In this document: piece by piece, positions 47,561 through 59,424 of the stretch
How positions within the stretch are numbered: the stretch's first letter is position 1
How the letters are laid out: each line of letters opens with the position of its first letter
Assembly: GCA_947069175.1 (NCBI GenBank)
Contig: CAMTDV010000022.1
Span: 36,483,476 to 36,547,475, forward strand
Origin: Scalesia atractyloides
Taxonomy: Eukaryota > Streptophyta > Magnoliopsida > Asterales > Asteraceae
Length of the DNA: 64,000 nt
Direction of reading: 5' to 3'
Made by a program: the position numbers and the translations under genes
Notes under the pieces: generated by a model
The model's input: the letters and a program-made list of their open reading frames with translations, nothing else
Told to the model about the DNA's origin: nothing
Databases searched by the model: none

Positions 47561-47790
47561 CGAGGTCCAGTAAAAACCGCAATCAAAGACCTTCTGTGCG
47601 GTGACGTGCGGGCCATGATGACCTCCTGTTAGCCCCTCATGCACGTGCCTAAGAATCTCTACCCTCTCCTCTCTACTTACGCAACGCCGAAGAATTCACT
47701 CACCTCCTATCCTAAATAGAAACAGGTTGTCCCAGATGTATCTCCTAACATCACGGAAGAACTTCTTCTTTTGCTGCGTGGTCATACCCC

Positions 47791-48400
47791 TCAGATAACT
47801 CCATTTGCGAGGTAATTCATAAAATCCGAGAACCACGACATACCCTCCTTCTCTACCGCCACAAACTCCACTGATTCATGAGGGAATCTATCACCGATTT
47901 CCTCCTCTCTAATTTCTTCTCTACCTGGATCTTCCAATCGGGATAAATGATCAGCGGCCACATTCTCCGCTCCCTTCTTGTCTCTAATCTCTATATCAAA
48001 CTCAGAAAGCAGGAGAATCCACCGGATAATACGAGGGCTTTGTGTCCTTCTTCTAGAAGAGGTAACGCAGAGCCGCATGATCAGTAAAGACTATGGTTTT
48101 GGAAAGGATGAGATAGGAGCGGAATTTATCGAATGCGAAAACTACAGCTAGAAGCTCCTTCTCCATAGTGGTGTAATTCTCTTGAGGGTCATTCAGGTTT
48201 TGATAGCGTTGTAGATGGGGTGAAAATGCTTTTCTCGTCTCTGGCCCAAAACTGCGCCGACTACATAGTCGCTTGCATATCACATGAGCTCGAAAGGTAA
48301 GCTCCAGTTGAGTGAGACGAGAATGGGAGCACTCTTAAGCTTCTCTTTCAGAATCACGAAGGCATGTAAACATTCTTCATCGAAGACGAAGGGGACATCC
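47791..48400 (-). pseudogene. Athila I RNase H
   Basis: Two frames: NLNDPQENYTTMEKELLAVV then FAFDKFRSYLILSKTIVFTD (48053-48283), and RIIRWILLLSEFDIEIRDKK then GAENVAADHLSRLEDP (47791-48078). TEKELLA (here MEKELLA), TDHAALRYL and AADHLSR carry the usual acidic residues. The first Asp region (48230-48330) is frameshifted. About 10 residues between LRYLF and SPRIIRW are scrambled. Confidence 0.85.
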
Positions 48401-48416
48401 TTCTCGAGCAGTCGTG

Positions 48417-49328
48417 TCATGGGGTGTGTAATCTTAGAGAAATCTCTAATGAATCGTCTATAAAACCCGCATGATCGAGGAAGCTACGAATAGATTTCAC
48501 GCTTGTCGGTGGAGGGAGTCTACTGATGGTATCTATCTTAGCCCTATCGACTTCTATACCTGCGCGAGATATCTTGTGTCCTAGTACTGTCCCCTCTGTC
48601 ACCGTAAAGTGACACTTCTCTCAGTTCAACATCAGCCTAGTCTCTACATATCGCTTCATCATCGCATCAAGGTGACTAAGGAACTGATCAAAAGTGTTTC
48701 CATAGACAGAGAAGTCATCCATGAAAACCTCCATCGAAGTCTCGATCATGTCTTGGAAGATAGCGACCATGCATCTCTGAAAGGTAGCTGGAGCATTACA
48801 CAATCCAAAGGGCATCTGATCCTCCATAGCGATAGGGATTTGGAAGTACCCTGAGAACCCGTCAAGAAAACAATCAAATTGTTGTCCCGCGAGTTGCTCC
48901 AGCATCTCATCGATAAATGGGAATGGGAAGTGGTCCTTGCGGGTGGCGTCATTTAATTTTGATAATCAATGCACACCCGCCAGCCAGTGACTGTACGCGA
49001 TGGGATAAGTTCCTTTTTCTCGTTCATGACCACTGTCATTCCCCCCTTTTTAGGAACAACCTGAGTAGGACTTACCCATGCAGAATTAGATATCGGGTAG
49101 ATGAGACCGGCTTCCATTAGCTTGAGCACCTCTTCACTTCACAACTTCTTGCATATTTGGGTTTAGGCGGCCCTGAGGCTGCACCACCGACTTAAAAACA
49201 TCCTCCATGAGGATCCGATGAGTATAGAAGGTAGGTCTAATTCCCTTGATATCAGACAATTTCCAAGCGATGGCCTCCTTATTCGCTTTAAGAACCTCTA
49301 TCAGTCGCTCCTTCTCCTCTGTCGACAA
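48417..49328 (-). pseudogene. Athila I reverse transcriptase
   Basis: FDCFLDGFSGYFQIPIAMED, MPFGLCNAPATFQRCMVAIF and MEVFMDDFSVYGNTFDQFLS (48621-48905): catalytic Asp in LDGFSG and FMDD kept. Between AMEDQ and MPFGL about 16 residues (the usual TTFTCPYGTFAYRR stretch) are deleted. Upstream fragment 49134-49328: LSDIKGIRPTFYTHRILMED. Downstream: VLGHKISRAGIEVDRAKIDT, LPPPTSVKSIRSFLDHAGF (48417-48602). Broken by at least three frameshifts. Confidence 0.9.
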
Positions 49329-50234
49329 TTTCGCAGAAATTATAACGGGTAAGCTCGAATTGTCACCTAGGAACGCATACTCTAAGTGGAGGGTAGGACC
49401 TTAAGCTCTACGGGCCTGGAGTGTCTATGGGCGTACTCTCACTCGCCGTACTAACCTCACAAAAATCTAAGGTCTCGGGAACCCATAGTGGGTCATCCTC
49501 TATATCATCACTATCGCTCTCCTATACCACTTCGCTCTCATTCACTAGGTCGGCTCCGCTAATATAATCGATACACTGATCAACACAGGACATGAATCAA
49601 TTTAGAAAGTAGACGGAGTGACATGGGCCACTATCACTGTCGCCATCGCTTGGATGTTGCATCGACCTTGCGATTTCGAAAGTGACGTTCTCATCCCTGA
49701 CGCGAAGTGTGATTTTGCCATCACGAACATCAATAATTGCTTTTGCGGTACAAAGGAAGGACGACCTAGGATGATGGGCACCTTCTCGTCAGCCTCCATA
49801 TCTAAGATGACGAAATCCACGGGGAAAACAAATTTATCGACCTTAACTAACAAGTTCTCTATAATTCACCACGGATACTTAACATACCTATCAGCTAGAG
49901 ACAGTGACATACGAGTAGGAGTGAGCTCCCCTAGACCTAATTTCTCATAAAGTAATAAGGGCATCAGATTGATGCTAGCCCCTAGATCTGCCAAGGCGTT
50001 AGCTGGAGCGATGGAACCACCGAATAAGCATGGAATAGTAAAGATACCTGGATCAGTAAGTTTTTCTGGTAAGTTATTCAGAACTACGGCGGAGCACCCT
50101 CCAGTCAACAGAACATTAGAAAGCTCCCCCAGCCTATCTTTTCGTTTAAGAAGATCCTTCAAAAACTTAGCATATTTAGGCATATGCTGGAGGGCCTCTA
50201 TGAACGGGAGATTGATTTTCAACTGAGTAAACAT
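49329..50234 (-). pseudogene. Athila I protease
   Basis: KINLPFIEALQHMPKYAKFL then KDLLKRKDRLGELSNVLLTG (gag-protease linker typical of Athila), ALADLGASINLMPLLLYEKL (active-site region, DLGA as usual in Athila), then in the next frame VDFVILDMEADEKVPIILGR with PSF (flap/ILGRPF region, 49602-49853). Frameshift near 49860. The acidic stretch 49400-49600 precedes the RT. Confidence 0.85.
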
Positions 50235-52060
50235 ATCAAGGAAATTCCCGTATTCCTTGATAAATTTTTGCTGTCTAAGCGGGCTGGGTAGGGTAGGCGT
50301 GAAGAATCTACGTGTGGCGATGGCCTAACCTCTACCGGTTTCTTCTCTCCCCTACTCTCGACTGAAGGTCCACTGTTTGGTGTGGTACTTGCTGGGTCTA
50401 GCCTATTTTGCACCCTAGGTGGAGCCTCCATTCCTAGCTCCTCATCTACCTCCTCATCCAATTCTACCCCCTCTCTAACTACCTCTTTCAAAATCTTACC
50501 GCTACGTGTGGTTATCGCTTTCGCATGTTGGTTTGCCGGGTTGGGCTGGGTGTTACCCGCGAACTAACCATGGCGATACTACCTACTACCTCTGAAGATC
50601 TAAGAGTGCGGACTGCTGATTTTTCAAGAGAAGATCGTGTTCCGCTAGAGTTTTCTGGGTAGCTTGATCCTTAACCACTAATTGAGATAATAGCTCCTCA
50701 ATCCTATCTAAACTGCCCCCTGAACCTCCACTCCTATTCTGACCCTCTTGATTCGAACTCCCACTAAACTCACCTGTATGCCCTGAATTTCCACTAGAGT
50801 AGTGACCCTGCCCCCTATTTTGATATGAACCGGATTGGATACCAGGGGGTCACCGGAAGAGCGAAGTTATTATTATTACGCGAGTTAGGGTTATAATTTG
50901 AATTATTATTATTATAAAGGGTTCGTTCGACCTCTACTCTGACCTGTAATGAACTCTACCTGCTCAACAGTGAGCGTAGGACACTGTATCGTATCATGAC
51001 CTCCTCGACACACCTCACACCTATCTACTTTCTTCTTCAACTCCCGAATCTCCTTAGTGCCTCTCGCTTAAAGCTATCTAATGCAACCGCTACCGTAGTT
51101 TCCAAGCGAACTTGGTGTAGACCCCGGTTAACCGGGGTGGTACTAGAAACAGAATTGAATTACTGCCGGCAGTGTGTAGTCTATGTTTGAATGTGCGAAG
51201 CTTTCGAAAAGGTCATTACACTCAGTACCGTTTTCTTTCCCATAGGTGTCCACCAGCAGATGTGTCAAATTGAGCTCGGGTCTCAGGAGTGAGACCGTTG
51301 TACAATTCCTCTACAAGTGTCCAATCAGATAAATCGTGTTGAGAGCAGTGGGACACTAGGTTTTGGAAACGCTCACAGGCTAGATGATAAGGCTCATAAG
51401 GTTCCATTCGGAACGAATGGATCTGATCACGAAGGCGAGATCTTTTGCGGGTGGAAAGTATTTTTTAGGAAAGCATCTCGTAGAGCGGCCCAAGTAGTGA
51501 AGGTACCGGGTGGTTGAGAGTCAAGCCAGATGGCGGCTCGGCCTCCAAGAGAAAATGGAAATACTTGAAGGAAACGGGCATCATTTCCCGCACCTTCCAT
51601 ATTGAAAGTGTGACAAAGGCGGGTGAGGCGGTTAATATGGGCAGGCGCATCCTCATCATCATGACCGTGGAATTGGCAGGAATTGGTTATAGCAGTCATG
51701 ATGTAAGATGGGATTTGCCAGGCTTTATCGTTATTCATAGGGGGAGATGATGGGTGAGTTCGCACCGGTGAAACCGGCGGTGGCATGTTGGTAAACGGTT
51801 TGGTTATTGGCCATGTGGAAATTAGGTGGTGGACTTGCGTTTCTATGACTACATGGGGCGACGGGGAACCGGGCGGTGAGGGCTTTGGTGTAAAATTGAA
51901 GTCGGGTGGTATAAAAGGGCGGATGAACTAGAAAAAGAGGATGAAGAAGTACTAACCTTTGGTGCAAGAGGAGAAGATGTATCTGTTGGTGGCTTTGGCG
52001 GAGGTCCTTGCGAACGCGTATGGGGCATCCACTAAATCGGAAACGAGACAATTGAAATAA
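50235..52060 (-). pseudogene. Athila I gag
   Basis: MPPPVSPVRTHPSSPPMNND, SYIMTAITNSCQFHGHDDED, VFPFSLGGRAAIWLDSQPPG, TFTTWAALRDAFLKNTFHP (51427-51786), then PYHLACERFQNLVSHCSQHD, LVEELYNGLTPETRAQFDTS (51222-51407). A zinc knuckle CEVCRGGHDTIQC (C-X2-C-X3-H-X4-C) lies at about 50970-51010, and a Gly/Ser/Asn-rich stretch with SLDRIEELLSQLV at 50650-50830. ORF order and the FHG...FSL...WLDS signature are standard Athila gag. Frameshifts at about 51415, 51200, 50930 and 50580. Confidence 0.9.
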
Positions 52061-52213
52061 TTCAGAAAAAATACGTAAAATATATTGAACGAAAAAAAGT
52101 TTAAACTAATTAAATCTATTTAGACTCATACGACGAGAAAAACCTAAAACGGTAAACACTTATGAACTAATTAAGCCTAAATCGAATAATCAACGCAATT
52201 GCCAACGAGAGAG

Positions 52214-52231
52214 TCCCCGGAAACGGCGCCA
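52214..52231 (-). other. Primer-binding site of Athila I (tRNA-Asp type)
   Basis: Sense TGGCGCCGTTTCCGGGGA, six bases inside the 5' LTR. This matches the 3' end complement of tRNA-Asp used by Athila/Tat elements, with one difference in the middle (TTTCC for TTGCC). Confidence 0.9.
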
Positions 52232-52237
52232 AGAACT

Positions 52238-53935
52238 TGATGTTCTAAAAGTAGTTAATTAAAAACGATTAAAATTACCCTAATTCTAGACACAAATTAA
52301 ACTATAGACTCCTAAATTTTACTAAACTACTAATCAGCAAGTGGACGATCAATTGTAGAATAGTTTAAGTAAGTGCGATTATCGAACCCACGAGACTCTC
52401 TATTACAATGACGACTCAATCTACACTCAATTAACACACTTATTTATATTTTGAGGGAGGGGGGTTTCTAAATTCTAAATTATTAATTAAACTAAGATTA
52501 CCTAATTAAAGCGAATTAATCTTTGAACTTTTGAGGTTAGAAATTAATTCAAGAAATGCAAACCGGCTACCTGGGTTGGATTTTATATTACTACTTATTT
52601 GGTTTTGTAATTAACTAATTATGTTAAATGATAAACCGGGATTTTAAGATACTAAACTCTAAGGTATACCGAACAGGACCCCCGACCCTTCTCGGGAAGA
52701 CACTATGATAACCTAAAAGTAGTTTGAGTTTACCGGTTTAAAGCTTCCTTTCGGTTATCTATTATTTAGTAAAGTGTATATTTTAGTTAAATACTTCTCA
52801 ATAATTAACCTAGACCAACAATAACTCTTAGTTTAGTTTAACCGACTCGATTCATGGCAAGTAAATTAGACTCGGGAATTTCTCAAAACCTGAATCTAAC
52901 AATTTACCTAATCAGTTCAGCTAACAAATTACTATATCTCAATAGTTAATTAGGTATAATGTTAAGAACTAATCATATATTTTACTTAGTTATCTTTTCG
53001 GTTTATTGGCCAATTTGACTGAATGATTACCCGAACCAGTTAACGACCCGAAAATCAACACAAACCTATTCTATGGAAGACATCTAACAAGATTTATGTA
53101 AAACAACTAAGTAATCAAAAACCAATTCAAATCATGAAATACACTAAACTAAATAGTTAAAGTTGTTTACTTTACTAAAACGATCATTCAAACATAATCA
53201 AATTAACACAAGTTCCAAACTTTCATAAATCATAAATCATAAATCCAAACCTAGGCAGTAAAACAAATCTAGCCAAGTAACATAGTTTTAAAAACAATCA
53301 AAACAAAGTAAATAGAAGAATTCATCAAAGTGAAAACAAAGGAAACTAAAAGCATTAAGATTGTGCAATAAAACCGTATTTGAATTAGCCTCCAAGCTCT
53401 CGGTTCACCTTGATGATTCCAGCAGCTTAGATTCACCTTCTTCAGCCTCCAAGATCTAGAATTTAGCTTCTCAAGTTCCAAGTTCGTCCAAGATGTTGCA
53501 ATCATAATCAAACTCAAACTTATAAACTCATCCTTCCCTCATTTGTTAGCTTTACAAATTTTCTGATATATCACCCTCTCACGGACCGAGAGAGGGTTTA
53601 GTATCTCGGTCGCGCCCCGTGACCGAGTAACAATTCTCCGGTTGAGTTTAGGCCTCTCGCTGGGCGTGAGAGGCATGTAGTGGTGCGGTCGCGGGCCGCC
53701 AGAGGATGTTTTCTCCGTTTTTCGATTCGTTTCCTCTCTCGGGTTCCAACTATGATCCGACTTGGTTCCAATTATCATTTCAGCTCATTTTTCATTCTTT
53801 CGGCCACTTTCACGAACCAAGACCTGCAAAAATGTATTTGGATCAAAGTAGATATATTCTTTACAAACTGAAATGAAAACTAACTAAAACTCTACAAACT
53901 ATACGCGATAAATGAATGTATTATTCAATACATCA
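52238..53935 (-). repeat. 5' LTR of Athila I
   Basis: 1,698 bp. CpG hairpins at 53574-53596, 53605-53627 and 53652-53674. It lacks the CAAGTGGACCGA duplication seen in the other LTR and has a shorter G run. Confidence 0.95.
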
Positions 53936-54274
53936 ATATATAATATATATATATATATAATAGGAGTGAATCTCTCATAACCAAACTATGAAGCAAATTA
54001 TCATATGCTTGTATGTCAATCAAATCTTCACCTAATTGCTTAGAATTCAACATAGATCGAGAGGGCTTCAAAGGGTAGGTATGGGTTAAAGTTAGAGGTG
54101 CACGAATCGTTTTTTTTCAAAAACTGGATTCGGTTCAATAACCGAACCGGTTATTATGGTCGTTTTAAAAAAACCGATTAATTAAAAACCGGTTCCGGTT
54201 ATAAACAGTTTTTTTAATGGAAGTGTGTTACCGGTGGTAACCGGTTGGAACTGGTTCAATAACCGGTTTAAGTA
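53936..54274. mobile_element. Continuation of Athila II, then an ACCGGTT-rich repeat
   Basis: 53936-54080 begins with the other half of the TA microsatellite and should continue Athila II's interior. From about 54088, AGAGGTGCACGAATCG and many AACCGGTT words resemble the degenerate hAT-like repeats with GTGCAC ends found in many plants. The chromovirus at 54275 cuts it; its other half is outside the window. Confidence 0.45.
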
Positions 54275-56068
54275 TGTAATGCCCGTTCTAGTTTTATGAC
54301 CAAACAGCTGTAAAATTTCGAACTTTTAAAACATAACTTAAAAATTCTCATTTTACCCTTAAGTTTTATACAATGAACGCAGCCACCAAATGTTTCGACG
54401 ACATGAAATTTAAACTACTAACTACTAACTTAATTCATTTTCTTACAAAAGAAATTCGGAAGCAAAATTCATCATTTACAAACCAAAAGTAATTTGACCC
54501 GTTTGTCATTATCATAACGGAAGCGTAGAGAGGGCAAAGAGTGTGTTCGTTCCAAGCGAGGCGCAGCGTTAGGTAGAAGTTTTACCTAGAAAAAATCACA
54601 AAAGTTTGGTTAACACTTTATGTGATATTTTTTAAAATTTCAAAGGGTTATTCTATTATCACAATCACCGTTCAACTTTCATATTCTTATTTGGTTGATC
54701 GTTCAATACGATTCAACTCAAAACCATGCTTTTACATTCTTATTCTTACTTGGTTGACACGTTTTACATGAATCAACTCGAAATCATACTTTCACATTCT
54801 CATCCAAATATCTTGTCCGGTTGACTCGTTCAACTCGAGTCAATGCGAAATCATTCTTTTACTTTCTACATTCTTGTCCGGTTGACCCGTTCAACATGAG
54901 TCAACATGAAATCATCTTTTACTTTCTACATTCTTGTCCGGTTGACCCGTTCAACACGAGTCAACGCGGAATCAGTCTTTTACTTTCTACATTCTAATTA
55001 ATTTGTTGATTCCTTGACAACTCTTTAGTCGTAGCACAAAACTATAATCCTTCATGAAGCTATTAGATAGTTCAGTTACAACCAAACATTATCTACAAGT
55101 GAGAATACAACGTACCTTGGTCTTGTGTTTTTAGTCTTTTCTCCGAGCTCGTTCCTTCTTCTTTCACTCCTACACATAATCCATTCACATTTAGATTACT
55201 TGTCCACTTTTACGCCATCCATATTACTCATAGCTCGCTTTTACAACTTAACCCATATCTAGTTCAATTTTCGTTATAATTATAAGCTAGTAACTTTCAG
55301 TTCATATAAAGCCACAATAATTTCTCTTAGGCATTTTGTCAAACACTTGGTATGCGTACATCACTTTAAGCATCATGTACTAGTGTTCTCATGCATAATC
55401 TACCCGATCATATCAAGATTCATCAAATCAACTAGTTTCATACAATGTATTCATTTAATACTAATCCTATTTAAAATTACACATATCATACATCAAACAT
55501 CAACCTATAACATCTTAGTGAATCAATATGTTTCATCAACATTCTTCTTCAAATGGGTTTCATTCAAATCATCAAAACAATCAAAATTTAGATATAGTTC
55601 ATCTTCTACATGTTATTACTAACTAGTATTCATGATCAATTTCATCAAACATTCTTGGATTACACATAACCCACTTTATCAATACACTAAAATATAAATG
55701 CAACTTACTTGATGATTAGAACACCTAGATGGTCACCAATTTTGGTTCATGCATAAACTTGGGCTTCAATTCTCCTCCTAATCAATAGATTTTATTGAGC
55801 AAGGGTTTCCCCTTGCTTCTTATTCTTCTCAGTTCGATACACACACTAGAAGTGTGTGTTTTGATTTTTATTTAACATCTTTCTATTATATCCAGTTTTG
55901 GCCCCTATTGTTTGATGTTTATGTTATTTTGGTCAAAACATTCTTTAATTTAAAACTCTATTTAAATTCTACTAGAGTCTTAATCTTAGCCACATTAGGC
56001 AAAATTTATGGTTGCACATATTTATCTTAACATATTGACATATATATTATAGATTGTTGGATCTTACA
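54275..56068 (-). repeat. 3' LTR of chromovirus B
   Basis: 1,794 bp, TGTAATGCCC...GGATCTTACA (inverted ends TGTAA). Contains five 57-62-bp tandem units (54675-54995). The longest LTR part has (AC/AT)-rich leader words and a poly-pyrimidine 5' side. Confidence 0.95.
54675..54995. repeat. About 60-bp tandem repeats in chromovirus LTR
   Basis: Five units, each with CATTCTTGTCCGGTTGACCC, GTTCAACACGAGTCAACGCG and AAATCATTCTTTTACTTTCT. GTTGAC...GTCAAC makes each unit partly self-complementary. The same array is at 61645-61965 in the 5' LTR. Confidence 0.9.
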
Positions 56069-56088
56069 AATATACCCCCTTTAAGGAG
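56069..56088 (-). other. Polypurine tract of chromovirus B
   Basis: Sense CTCCTTAAAGGGGGTATATT directly before the 3' LTR. Confidence 0.85.
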
Positions 56089-56109
56089 GTTTCGTCCCCG
56101 AAACCTGAT

Positions 56110-57345
56110 CACGTACCAAATAACTCTGGGTAATGTTTTCGCATTTCGTCCTCCATTTCCCAAGTAAGATCTGATCCTCTTCGATGCTGCCATTGGACCA
56201 AAACTTGTGTAATGGCTTTGTTGCGTAGGTGCTTCACTTTAAAATCCTTTACAGCTACCGGTCTTTCTATAAATTAATTTTCTTATCCAATTCAATATCA
56301 TCGAGAGGCACGTAGGCAGTTTCATCCACGAGACATTTCTCAATTGTGACACATGAATGTGTTATGTATTCCATCTAACGCTGGCGGTAATTCTAACCGA
56401 TACGCCACTTTCCCAATCCGAGCCACGATTTTAAAAGGTCTAATGTAACGGGGACCGAGTTTTCCTCGTTTGCGAAACCATATTATTCCCTTCCATTGTG
56501 AAACTTTTAGTAGCACGTGGTCTCCTACTTGAAACTTGATGGGTCGTCTTCTTCGATCCGCATAGGCTTTCTGTCAGTCTTGTGCCGCCTTCAATCGTGC
56601 TCGTATGATATCGATCTTCTCACTAGTTTTGGCCACGACGTCTTTGGGTGCAATATCTCTTTGTCCTACATTCCCCCAACATACTGGGGTTCTACATTTT
56701 CTCTCATACAACATCTCATATGGTGCCATTTGAATGCTATCATGATAACTATTATTGTAAGCGAATTCAACTAATGGCAAATGGTCATCCCAATTTCCCC
56801 CGAAATCTAAGTCACATGCTCTCAACATATCCACAAGTGTTTGAATAGTCCTTTCTGATTGTCCATCCATTTTTTGGTGGTAAGCGGTACTAAAATGGAG
56901 TTTTGTCCCTATTTGTTCATGGAATTTTTGCCAGAATCATGATGTGAATCTAGTGTCTCGATCTAACACAATGGATACGAGTACTCCATGACGAGCTACA
57001 ATCTCATTCGTAAAAACCTCTGCCATCCGTGCTGACGAATAACCCTCTCTGATAGGTAGGAAGTGGGCACTCTTGGTGAGTCGATCCACTATTACCCATA
57101 TGGCATCATGCCCTTTCCGTGTTTTGAGAAGTTTGGTCACCAAATCCATTGTCACATTTCCCCATTTCCACATCGGAATTTCTAAGGGTTGTAATTCACT
57201 GCACGGCTTCTGATGTTCTGCTTTCACTTGTGAACATGTTAAACATTTAGCAACATATTTAACGATGTCCCGTTTCATTCCCGGCCACCAGTAATTCTGC
57301 TTTAAATCTCGATACATTTTTGTTGCTCCCGGATGTATCAAATAT
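56110..57345 (-). pseudogene. Chromovirus B integrase with chromodomain
   Basis: N-terminal zinc finger HPGATKMYRDLKQNYWWPGM to KCLTCSQVK (57341 downwards), core with NVTMDLVTKL, DRLTKSAHFLPIREGYSSAR, LDRDTRFTS, then DGQSERTIQTLVDMLRACDL (56574-56870): all three DDE acids remain. C-terminal part QVGDHVLLKVSQWKGIIWF and RGKLGPRYIRPFKIVARIGK (56400-56530). The chromodomain at about 56115-56310 reads VKDFKVKHLRNKAITQVLVQ, WQHRRGSDLTWEMEDEMRK, HYPELFGT. Breaks: frameshift near 56935 (core) and stops near 56280 and 56340. Chromodomains are thought to steer integration to marked chromatin. Confidence 0.9.
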
Positions 57346-57407
57346 CGTGATTTATGAGCTTCTTCGAGTTATATCGCCTTTACCTCGCATAACCAAGGAA
57401 TCCAGAT

Positions 57408-59093
57408 TCACCCAAACCGAGTTTTGATCCCAGTTGCATTTTCCTTCGGTTTATCCACAAGCCCATTTGTTCTTTCTTTCTTAGGATCATCTACATTTAA
57501 ATACTTGATTTGTGCTTCCCGTATCATCTCAAGGAGATGAGGCGTAACAATCATTTTCATAGACTTCACCTGAATCAGGGATGGATGTTCCTTTCGGCTA
57601 AGAGCTTCCGCCACTACATTTGCTTTGTTCGGATGATAAAGGATTTCAAAATCATAATCCTTAATCATTTCTAACCACCTTCGTTGTCTCATGTTGAGAT
57701 CTTTTTGTTCGAAGAAGTACTTGAGACTTTTATTATCCGAGTATATGGTGCACTTTGTTCCGTATAAATAATGGCGCCATAGTTTTAAAGGGAACACCAT
57801 AGCAGCCAATGCTAAATCATGCGTCGGGTAATTTTCTTCATGTGGTTTGAGTTGGCTTGAGGCGTATGCTATAACTTTACCTCGTTGCATTAAAACACCT
57901 CCTAACCCCTGACACGAGGCGCCGTGTACACAACTAAATTTTTCAATCCCATCTAGCAGAGTTAACACCCGTGAATTAGACAACCTCTCTTTCAGAACTT
58001 GAAATGCTTTTTCTTGTTCGGGTCCCCATACAAACTTCTCACTTTTCTTTGTTAACTTAGTCATGGGTAGGGCTAATTTGGAGAAATCTTGAATAAATCT
58101 TTGGTAGTAGCCCGCTAATCCTAGAAAACTTCTTAGTTCATTTGGATTTTTTGGAGGAATCCATTTCATAATTGCTTCTACTTTAGACGGATCCACTAAA
58201 ACACCCTTCTTGTTGATCACATGACCGAGAAATTGCACCTCTCTGACCCAAAAGGCACACTTAGAAAACTTCGCATATAACTTTTCCTTACGAAGAATTT
58301 CTAATACTTCACACAAATGGATTGCATGATCAGCCCTTGTTGCGGGAATACACTAAGATGTCATCTATAAACAATATTACGGATTTATCTAGCAGGGGTC
58401 AGCATACTCGATTCATAAGGTCCATAAACGCAGCTGGCGCATTGGTTAACCTAAAAGACATTACTAAGAACTCAAAATGTCCATATCGAGTTCTAAACGC
58501 AGTTTTCGCCACATCTTCTTAGCGTACTCTCAATTGGTGATATCCCGAGCGCAAGTCGATTTTTGAGAACCAACGTGCCCCCTGTAATTGGTCAAAACGG
58601 TATCAATTCGGGGTAAAGGATATCGATTCTTAACTGTTAATTTGTTTAATTCTCGATAGTCGATGCACACACGCATCGATCCATCCTTCTTCTTTACGAA
58701 TAATACGGGGGCTCCCCAAGGTGACATGCTCAGGCGTATGAAGCCTTTATCGAGCAATTCTTGTATCTGGGTCATTAACTCCTGCATTTCTATAGGAGCT
58801 AATCTATAGGGAGCCTTAGCCACCGGTATAGCACCTGGGTTTAGTTCAATGCGAAACTCTACGTCTCGCTCGGGAGGAAGTCCCGGTAGTTCATTCGGAA
58901 ATACATCTGGATACTCATTTACGATTTCAACATCATCGAATTTTGACGTGTCCTTCGAGGTATCTATTACGTAAACTAGGAATGCCTTGCCTTCATTTTG
59001 TACGTACTTGACTGCCTCTACTATAGTACATAGCTCCATTTCGACTTTTCTTTCTCCATAGATGCTTACCCATTTTCCACTCGGCGATAGCAC
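57408..59093 (-). pseudogene. Chromovirus B reverse transcriptase and RNase H
   Basis: RT: SMSPWGAPVLFVKKKDGSMR, VCIDYRELNKLTVKNRYPLP (58600-58750), a damaged stretch (58530-58600), RYGHFEFLVMSFRLTNAPAA with FIDDILVYSRNKG (58340-58510, two stops), then MCEVLEILRKEKLYAKFSKC, FLGHVINKKGVLVDPSKVEA, RSFLGLAGYYQRFIQDFSKL in a 302-codon frame. RNase H: SCVHGASCQGLGGVLMQRG where the first catalytic Asp (CDAS-type) is Gly; THDLALAAM where the Glu is Ala; YSDNKSLKYF with Asp kept; VVAEALSRK where the last Asp is Glu. The FIDD active site of RT is intact, but RNase H has lost its metal ligands. Confidence 0.95.
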
Positions 59094-59103
59094 TCTTATG
59101 ATC

Positions 59104-59424
59104 TTAGTTTCGCGTTGAATTCCTGCATGGTATCGGAAGCCAATCCATGCCCACTATTACTTTGAACTCTCCCAATACAATGGGCACAAGATCTATTTCG
59201 AATTCCTCATTTTCTATAACGATTTTACATCCCTTACATATATCATTCACTATGTAGTGCTTGCTATCAGTTTTAAAGGAAGGATGTCTTATAAGTTCTT
59301 GTGATATAAATGACCTACTTGCCCCAGACTCAAACAATACATTTGTAGGTATTAAATTGATTAGAAAAATACCTGACATAACATTTGGAAGTGCCTTGGC
59401 TTCTTCGGTGGTAATTTGGAACAT
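59104..59424 (-). pseudogene. Chromovirus B protease
   Basis: FLINLIPTNVLFESGASRSF then ISQELIRHPSFKT: the catalytic triad DSG reads ESG, a single-base change of the Asp codon. IVLGEFKVIVGMDWLP is the second strand pair with GMDWL typical of gypsy proteases. The frame fails after PIPCRN. Confidence 0.9.

Larger units (their letters stand above)
40611..53935 (-). mobile_element. Full-length Athila-type Ty3-gypsy element I (defective)
   Basis: 13,325 bp between LTRs TGATGTT...ACATCA, flanked by ATATA on both sides inside a TA microsatellite (so the duplication is weakly informative). Minus-strand order: gag, protease, reverse transcriptase, RNase H, integrase, then an env-like ORF, with a tRNA-Asp primer site next to the right LTR and purine tract next to the left. 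Reverse transcriptase before integrase defines Ty3-gypsy; ADLGASINLMP, the tRNA-Asp site and the ORF after pol define Athila. LTRs differ by roughly a base in twenty over the stretch I compared by eye. Many frameshifts and stops. Confidence 0.95.
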
